A stretch of 64,000 nt of DNA from Liolophura sinensis. Its lineage: Eukaryota; Mollusca; Polyplacophora; Chitonida; Chitonidae. The stretch spans positions 33,883,979 through 33,947,978 of the forward strand of contig NC_088302.1 of assembly GCF_032854445.1 (NCBI RefSeq). Direction: 5' to 3'. The notes below the pieces were generated by a model, which was not told the DNA's origin, searched no databases, and saw nothing but the letters and a program-made list of their open reading frames with translations. The translations under genes and the position numbers were made by a program. Each line of letters starts with the position of its first letter. Positions within the stretch are counted from its first letter, which is position 1. Below are positions 61,801 to 64,000 of the stretch, piece by piece.

Positions 61801-63653
61801 AATAAAGTTTCTTCCCATGTCCAATATAAACTGACATTCTGTAGCTTTATATTGTCAGAAACATCAAATTCATTGTGTCACAATTCATATGTGTTGACGC
61901 TGCACTCTTTGTGATGTCCATTTAAGCTGACATTTCAATGCATTATTTAGTTCAGATCACAGGTGTGCTTATTATTTTACACCCATAAACTATGGCATAT
62001 GCTGGGTGACACGTTTATGCCATTCAGAATTTGTATCAGGCCTATTTCTCTGTTACATGTGAATCACTACAGTTGTTCGTGGCCACAAGGACAGAAAATG
62101 GGTGAAGAAAATCAAAGAGGATGTCAGGGAGCGTGAAAGAAAAGTAGCAGAGATGTTGCAGCAGGTGGAGGAATTGGGACAATCACTTGTTCGTCAACAG
62201 GAGGTGCTATGTCAGGCAGACAAGGAGGCAGCTAAAGGTATTTGTTAAAATAGTTAGACTCGTGATTGTGGGTATTTGGCATTTTACAGTGGTGGATCTT
62301 TGCGCATTGCCATAGCTTCTGTACATTGCTACTAAGATCATTTTCTTTTGTTCTCAGTTGTTTCAATGAAATCAATAATCAGCAAATCAAATCAAGAATT
62401 TTATTTGGAATCTGAAGTCTAATTGACTAACATAGCCTGTGGATGGTTGTAGGTTTCTGAGCCCAGTTTTCTTCCATTGTAATGCTGGACATTGTCAAAT
62501 AAATTATATTGTCTTGAGTATGGCATGAAACACCAATTGAATGAGTAGATACATAAATAAATACATAAATAAAATGAATTGACCCGTGGCTGCTGTGAAT
62601 CAAAATAATCTCGCCTACCGCAACTGCCAGTCAAAATTCTACTTCAGCCAATTAGAAAACTTTAAAAAATATTACTTGACACCACTTTCTCTTCTTGTCA
62701 ACTTAATAGCTCCTAAAGCAATAAAGTTTGAAACAGAATACGTTTTGTGAGCCTTGTTATCATTGTCCAAGTGTTGTTTAAACAAGCAAAGTGGTTTGGA
62801 GGTAGACGTACATCTAGTCTTTCATGGTCTTTCTTTCCTCTTTTTAGGTGGCGTGCCCTTTAAGTTGAGGTCATCCTCATTGTATTTACTTTATCACTTA
62901 CTTAAAGCATGCATGAAAGGATACTGTAAAACTAAGAGTATAGAATTAAGGACAATAAGACTTGGCGAAAAAAATAGAAAAAAATTTTCATTTTTGATTT
63001 TTTAAGCCCTATATTTTGTGCATATTTTCTGTTAATGGTTGAAATATTTGAAAATGACATTTTCGATGAACATACTGGGAACACAGAACCAGCTAAGTGC
63101 CCTCAATTCAGGCTCTCCCCTCAACAAAGTTAAGCAGGGTACATGCACTTCTTTTCCGGAGCGACTGCAGGGGACTGAGGGAAACTGTACAAAGTTGAGA
63201 AGTTATTTTGTACTTTTCTGGTAAGGCAAAATATAACATCATACACTCTGTATTAAGAAATAAAAACCCATGCTGGCTTCCCCTCCAGCCAAAAGTGGGA
63301 AGGTCTATCAGCAACCTACAGATGGTCATGTGTTTCCCCTGAGCATTGCCCAGTTTCCTCAAACCATAATGCTGGTTGTAGTTGTATAAGTGAAATATTC
63401 TTGAGCATGGCGTAAAACATCAATCAAATAAATAAATACATGTAAATAAATAAATAAAAACCAATTATTTCACGTATACCTTTAACCAATGCGTTTTACA
63501 GTGGAGAAGTTGTCAAAAGCAGCTCCCCCATCACCCCTGCCGTCACCACAGCAGCCAGAGCCACCTGCCCCTCATCATAATATCCTCTCTCCGGAGAAAA
63601 TAGATGGTTCATTCAGATCAAGCAGTGGATCATCAATCAGTGAACATACACAG
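28853..63653 (+). CDS. Unconventional myosin, class III/XVI-like, kinase-less (23 exons, C-terminus incomplete)
   Basis: Exons 28853-28960, 34264-34329, 35839-35972, 36279-36381, 37042-37144, 39345-39501, 40048-40147, 40931-41059, 41861-41969, 43112-43231, 43889-43989, 44976-45062, 45439-45504, 46696-46809, 47521-47632, 52601-52668, 53896-53949, 55948-56067, 58480-58565, 59877-59972, 60723-60814, 62073-62237 and 63502-63653 join in phase to 814 residues. The motor has P-loop GESGAGKT (104-111), switch [10 protein letters not shown] (153-161), switch II DIFGFE (380-385) and the actin-binding RCLKPN. An acidic residue sits at the TEDS position (TRGD), and the SH1 helix [17 protein letters not shown] lacks the usual Cys. 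One IQ motif (about 704-718) is followed by a charged helix and a Pro-rich stretch. The start is the first ATG (MMADGK), with an in-frame TAA 24 nt upstream of it, so no kinase or ankyrin region precedes it. Loop and SH1 wording best fits class III or XVI. These are actin motors of cell protrusions and signalling cells. Confidence 0.9.
29575..29940. repeat. Dispersed repeat with CTGTCTGTCCGTCTG motif
   Basis: AGGCATCTGCCTGTCTGTCC followed by AAAGTTATGGATGGATTTGG and TGAAATTTTGTGCACAGCTTGG, part of which recurs degenerately further in (near 29800). This wording recurs in many invertebrate genomes from memory. Only one full copy is in the window. Confidence 0.45.
31085..32420 (+). pseudogene. 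Dead pogo-like (DDE_1) transposase in myosin intron 1
   Basis: The frame around 31799-32160 reads a catalytic-core signature: [46 protein letters not shown], then TLILFDGH followed at once by a stop. Continuing homology ([14 protein letters not shown], then [10 protein letters not shown]) follows in shifted frames to about 32390. Upstream, 31560-31700 ([18 protein letters not shown]) is the linker before the core, also frame-broken. The IDE, DGH and LPP spacing is that of the Tc1/mariner-pogo (Tigger/jerky) type. Multiple frameshifts and stops make it inactive. A CGTATTTCTCCTAAAGTTTGG word near 31091 resembles the termini of the short element at 43338-43560. Confidence 0.85.
32765..33105. mobile_element. 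Mixed short-element fragments in myosin intron 1
   Basis: The CACTAAAGATGCAAGCTTCATAAAACTGTGCA segment (near 32977) recurs at 59190-59222, and GGTTGAAAAGGTTAAAGAATTAGGG (near 33070) matches the right end of family M2. The boundaries are uncertain. Confidence 0.5.
33117..33170 (-). mobile_element. Main SINE family (S1), short 3' fragment
   Basis: TTTATTGGTGTTTTACGCTGTACTCAAGAATATT only. It sits between duplicated ATAGCTAGTCTA words (33106 and 33170), which look like target-site duplications. Confidence 0.75.
33198..33548 (+). mobile_element. Second SINE family (S2), full length
   Basis: tRNA-like head (GGCCCCCAATAGCACAGTGGGTAGAG, then GGGTCAAGCCTGGGTCG), body ending ACTGAAAAATTGTTAAGTTAAACCCC and a CACTCACTCACTCA tail. 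It is the mirror copy of 54828-55172. Confidence 0.85.
33947..34166 (+). mobile_element. Main SINE family (S1) copy
   Basis: AGGAGCCTCTCACCAATGCG, GTTCAAGTCAAGCTCATGCT, TATTCTTGAGTACAGCGTAA and an AAATAAATAAATG tail. It lies about 100 bp before myosin exon 2. Confidence 0.88.
34580..34935 (+). repeat. Dispersed repeat in myosin intron 2
   Basis: CATTGCGTTGGGTGTGGTTGTTACTGACTG..GCACCGTGGGAGAG and GAATGTAATAAACAAGCTCGC recur with changes near 59280-59390. It is an old interspersed element of unknown class. Confidence 0.6.
35437..35715 (+). mobile_element. Short inverted-repeat element family M2, with a partial copy beside it
   Basis: The copy from about 35510 has AATTCCTCAACAGTTTCGCA at the left, CAATTTATGCACATTTTTAGG, and a degenerate inverted right end near 35700. 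The preceding 70 bp match only the right half of the family. It lies in myosin intron 2. Confidence 0.6.
36560..36955. repeat. Retroposon-like repeat in myosin intron 4
   Basis: ACCTTTGGCAAATTACTAGT and the surrounding GGTGCCCAAAATAAACCAGT recur near 37340-37425. The right end reads as a possible inverted tRNA-like head (CACCCTAACCCTAGGGCAGTGCCACAGCC). Class uncertain. Confidence 0.5.
37446..37622 (+). mobile_element. Main SINE family (S1), 3' part
   Basis: GGGAAGGTCTGCAGCAACCT, GGTTTCCTCCCACCATAATG and an AAATAAATAAATAAATAAAT tail. Confidence 0.88.
38325..38815. mobile_element. Inverted-repeat element family M1, copy 2 (myosin intron 5)
   Basis: Left end AACTATGCATAAATATACTTCC and right end AAATGAAAGTATTTTCATGCATAGTTTTCAG are inverted. 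The interior matches the copy at 1-490 (for example AATCATGACACTGAATGTTGG). Confidence 0.88.
40240..40640 (-). mobile_element. Short elements: M3 reverse copy followed by an M4-like left end
   Basis: TTTAGAAAGGTGCTTTCAAA to ATGATATCATAGTGGAAAAA matches M3 in reverse. From about 40520, GTATTTCACCTAAAGTTTAG resembles the termini of the element at 43338-43560. Confidence 0.55.
43338..43562. mobile_element. MITE family M4 with inverted ends (myosin intron 10)
   Basis: The left end ACTGTATTTCACCTGAAGT is mirrored at the right by ACTTTAGGTGAAATGCAGT (19-bp terminal inverted repeats, few mismatches). The 225-bp interior has no coding potential. Confidence 0.78.
44060..44300 (+). mobile_element. Main SINE family (S1), older copy
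   Basis: Head GGGCCTCTGTGGCCCAATGG (near 44061), then GTGAGTTCAAGTCCAGCTAA, then a diverged core. The 3' tail is replaced at about 44300 by an M2 element, which appears to have inserted into it. Confidence 0.8.
44300..44515 (+). mobile_element. Short inverted-repeat element family M2 copy
   Basis: Left TTCCTCAACCTTTTTGCTTAC and right GTGAAAAGGTTAAAGAACTC form degenerate terminal inverted repeats. A SINE-like remnant (CTCTTGAGTAAGGTGTAACATTCC) resumes at the right edge, which supports insertion into the older SINE. Confidence 0.72.
44735..44940 (+). mobile_element. Main SINE family (S1) copy
   Basis: CTCACCAATGCAGTCGCTGTG, GCTGGCTTCCTCTCCGACCG and TATTCTTGAGTACGTGTAAA, with an A-rich tail about 35 bp before myosin exon 12. 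Confidence 0.9.
46318..46560 (+). mobile_element. Dispersed short element family M3 copy
   Basis: AAGTACATGTTTAGAGGAAAATAAGTGTCA and TTTTGGTGCCGAAACATACC align with 28295-28525. It lies in myosin intron 13. Confidence 0.7.
46975..47217 (+). pseudogene. Dead duplicate of myosin exon 13 and its upstream intron
   Basis: Aligns closely with 45245-45480, including about 190 bp of intron and the exon start GACCTGTTCCTGGATAAACC. At the copy the acceptor CAG has become CGG (about 47173-47175), and similarity stops after TCTCTGTTGG, before the DEESFFPS codons and donor. The exon copy therefore cannot be spliced normally. It lies in intron 14, two exons downstream of the original. Confidence 0.9.
47780..48055 (-). 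mobile_element. Main SINE family (S1), diverged
   Basis: TTCACGCCTTATTCAAGAATATTTCACTTATAC, GGGAGAAAACCGGGCATAAC and GACTTGAACTTACAACGACTGC, read as the reverse of the SINE. Confidence 0.85.
48136..48232. repeat. 16-bp minisatellite (6 units)
   Basis: Units of AAGGCAACACATGTTC, nearly perfect, in myosin intron 15. Confidence 0.93.
49080..49270 (-). mobile_element. Possible tRNA-derived SINE of another family
   Basis: Minus-strand reading gives GGTTGCTGGTTCAAAGCCAAGG near 49195-49217, which resembles a tRNA B box, preceded by CTCTTTAGTGGTATAAGCC, which resembles an A box. Confidence 0.5.
49520..51870 (+). repeat. 79-bp minisatellite (about 29 units) in myosin intron 15
   Basis: Unit: GTCAGACCTCGTGCTTATTTG, ATGAACAGATGCTTGCTTGG, TATGGGAGATGC, TTTTTCTGTTTGGGAGATGG, TTATT. 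Some units carry an extra 20-bp TTTTTCTGTTTGGGAGATGC. Many overlapping 73- and 106-codon open frames result from the 79-bp period and are not genes. Confidence 0.96.
52276..52412 (+). mobile_element. Main SINE family (S1), 3' part
   Basis: ATCTGCCACCTGCGGATGGTC, TGGCTGTCATTG and an AAATAAATAAATAAATAAAT tail, about 190 bp before myosin exon 16. Confidence 0.8.
52925..53575. repeat. 59-bp minisatellite (about 11 units) in myosin intron 16
   Basis: Unit: GTAGAACTCTGATTAAAGG, TTGATCATGATAAATTTCAT, AGTTACTTCTGGTCATGCCA. It fades out on both sides. Confidence 0.93.
54455..54570 (+). mobile_element. Dispersed short element family M3 fragment
   Basis: GGCAGTTTCAGAGGAAATAAATATCA and CTGCTGAAACTTTACTTTTTCTACTAGG match M3. 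Confidence 0.6.
54828..55172 (-). mobile_element. Second SINE family (S2), full length
   Basis: Begins TGAGTGAGTGCTTGGGGTTTAAC (complement of the tail) and ends CTACCAACTGTGCCATCGGGGCC (complement of the tRNA-like head). It aligns over its length with 33198-33548. Confidence 0.88.
55225..55560. repeat. GC-richer unidentified segment in myosin intron 17
   Basis: Contrasts with the AT-rich intron. It includes CTCCTAGGCGAGGGCTTACAGC and GCCCGGCTAATCACGCCGGG, the latter a short hairpin-forming inverted repeat (CCCGGC/GCCGGG). It may be part of a retroposon. No second copy was noticed. Confidence 0.4.
55725..55830 (+). mobile_element. Main SINE family (S1), 3' part
   Basis: CCCATCATAATGCTGGCTGC, TATCCTTGAGTACGGCGTAAA and an AATAAATAAGTAAGTAAATAA tail. 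Confidence 0.85.
56240..56385 (+). mobile_element. Main SINE family (S1), 3' part
   Basis: GGCCGTACGTGGGAAGGTCTG, GTGAAATATTCTTGAGTATGG and an AAATAAATTGAATAAATAAAT tail. It lies between myosin exon 18 and the 71-bp array. Confidence 0.88.
56401..58462 (+). repeat. 71-bp minisatellite (about 29 units) abutting the myosin exon 19 acceptor
   Basis: Unit: GTGATCTTAACATTAAGTCTG, TGTTGTTGGGATCTCTAATG, GGTAGGCTGATCTGTCCTAT, GTTCACATGT. The last partial unit reads GTGATC and then CTTTTTCAG|CTCTTG, so the array runs into the polypyrimidine tract of exon 19 (58480). In ordinary units the same position reads AACATTAAG|TCTG. Confidence 0.95.
58690..58858 (+). mobile_element. Diverged SINE of the main type
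   Basis: TGTGGGAAAGTTTGTTGGTAAC, AGTGAATAATTGTTGAGTATG and an AAATAAATCAATAAATAAATAA tail. Confidence 0.65.
59563..59735 (-). mobile_element. Main SINE family (S1) copy
   Basis: TTTATTTATTTATTTGATCAGTG at the tail side, TTTTATGCCATACTCATTAAAG, and GAACTGGACTTGAACTCAC at the head side. Confidence 0.83.
60188..60490. repeat. 25-bp minisatellite with a degenerate 17-bp repeat beside it
   Basis: Seven units of CACATGTACGTACTGCTCCTTAAGG at about 60308-60488, one with a 1-bp insertion. Upstream (60188-60270) there are about four degenerate copies of GGTACACATACCGGTGAAA. All lie in myosin intron 20. Confidence 0.92.
61180..61665. mobile_element. Inverted-repeat element family M1, copy 3 (myosin intron 21)
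   Basis: Left AATAGACCACTTAAAACTATGC with ATACTTTCATTTATT; right AATAATAGTATTATTACACTTAG with CTTTCAGTTGTCTTTATGATG. Inverted similarity extends outward for about 80 bp (GAAAAAACCTC near 61180 against the reverse complement of CTTTCTTTTACTC near 61645). Confidence 0.86.
62430..62575 (+). mobile_element. Main SINE family (S1), diverged 3' part
   Basis: AGCCTGTGGATGGTTGTAGG, TTGTCTTGAGTATGGCATGAA and an AAATAAATACATAAATAAA tail. Confidence 0.8.
63265..63460 (+). mobile_element. Main SINE family (S1) copy
   Basis: GCTGGCTTCCCCTCCAGCC, TGAAATATTCTTGAGCATGG and an AAATAAATAAATACATGTAAATAAATAAATAAA tail. It lies about 40 bp before myosin exon 23. Confidence 0.88.
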
Positions 63654-63718
63654 GTATTGAAGGTTAAGCACTTTCAGGAGGAGGTATTAATTATAAACAT
63701 AGGTTCTCTTCTTTGTAG

Positions 63719-64000
63719 AATCAATCAGTGGATATGGTGGGTGGTCATGAGGATTAGGGGTTTCAAGGGGCAGGTATTATTAAAAGTTGTTCTCTCCTTT
63801 TTTAGAATGGAATTGCAGTCATGGATCCAGAGAATTTTGTATTTGGGCTAAAGGATTAGGGGTTTCAAGGGGCAGATATTATTAAAAGTTGTTCTCTCCT
63901 TTTTTAGAATGGAATAGCAGTCATGGATCCAGAGAATGTTGTATTTGGGCTAAAGGATTAGGGGTTTCAAGGGGCAGATATTATTAAAAGTTGTTCTCTC
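63719..64000 (+). repeat. 102-bp tandem array copying a myosin acceptor and exon start (runs off the window)
   Basis: Units at 63719, 63806 and 63908 each begin after an acceptor (TTTGTAG or CTTTTTTAG). In the phase required by exon 23 they read NQSVDMVGGHED-stop, NGIAVMDPENFVFGLKD-stop and NGIAVMDPENVVFGLKD-stop. Spacing of the common GGATTAGGGGTTTCAAGGGG segment is 102 bp. The first unit may give a real C-terminus at 63757. By analogy with the WDR41 arrays, a complete exon may instead follow beyond 64000. Confidence 0.75.

Overview
This is a repeat-rich animal genomic window, not prokaryotic. Genes are split into short exons with GT-AG introns. The introns are packed with tRNA-derived SINEs, short terminal-inverted-repeat elements, minisatellites and decayed transposons. 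The dominant SINE (tRNA-like head, TAAATAAATAAA tail), the frequent GTACATGTAC-type words and the gene content suggest a marine lophotrochozoan, most likely a mollusc such as a bivalve. That placement is inference.

Three protein-coding genes can be reconstructed exon by exon with consistent reading phase. (1) 0.6-17 kb, minus strand: a WDR41 orthologue (WD-repeat partner of C9orf72 and SMCR8), with 13 coding exons giving 431 residues plus an uncertain first exon. (2) 19.8-25.7 kb, plus strand: a secreted 563-residue protein. It has a signal peptide, a long charged Lys/Ser-rich region, and a C-terminal Cys-bounded domain resembling F5/8 type C (discoidin). (3) 28.9 kb to the right edge, plus strand: an unconventional myosin of the class III/XVI type, with 23 coding exons giving 814 residues (complete motor, one IQ motif, charged helix, Pro-rich start of tail). 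It lacks an N-terminal kinase or ankyrin region and continues, or ends alternatively, at the window edge.

The most unusual feature is a recurring architecture: tandem arrays whose repeat unit contains an exon-intron boundary. WDR41 has three such arrays. A 118-bp unit repeated 18 times carries the end of an exon plus its splice donor. A 115-bp unit repeated five times carries an acceptor plus the start of the next exon upstream. A 108-bp unit repeated 11 times carries another acceptor plus 25 nt of exon. The myosin gene shows a fourth at the right edge (102-bp unit, acceptor plus exon start), a 71-bp array that stops at an acceptor, and a dead single-copy duplication of exon 13. In each WDR41 array exactly one complete exon remains, so splice sites have been multiplied while one normal exon is preserved.

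Other content: a dead pogo-like transposase in myosin intron 1, a 5'-truncated non-LTR retrotransposon end upstream of the secreted-protein gene, about 20 copies of the main SINE, several other SINE types, at least four short inverted-repeat element families, and minisatellites of 16, 18, 25, 35, 59, 71 and 79 bp. No tRNA or rRNA gene, CRISPR array or bacterial-type operon was seen.
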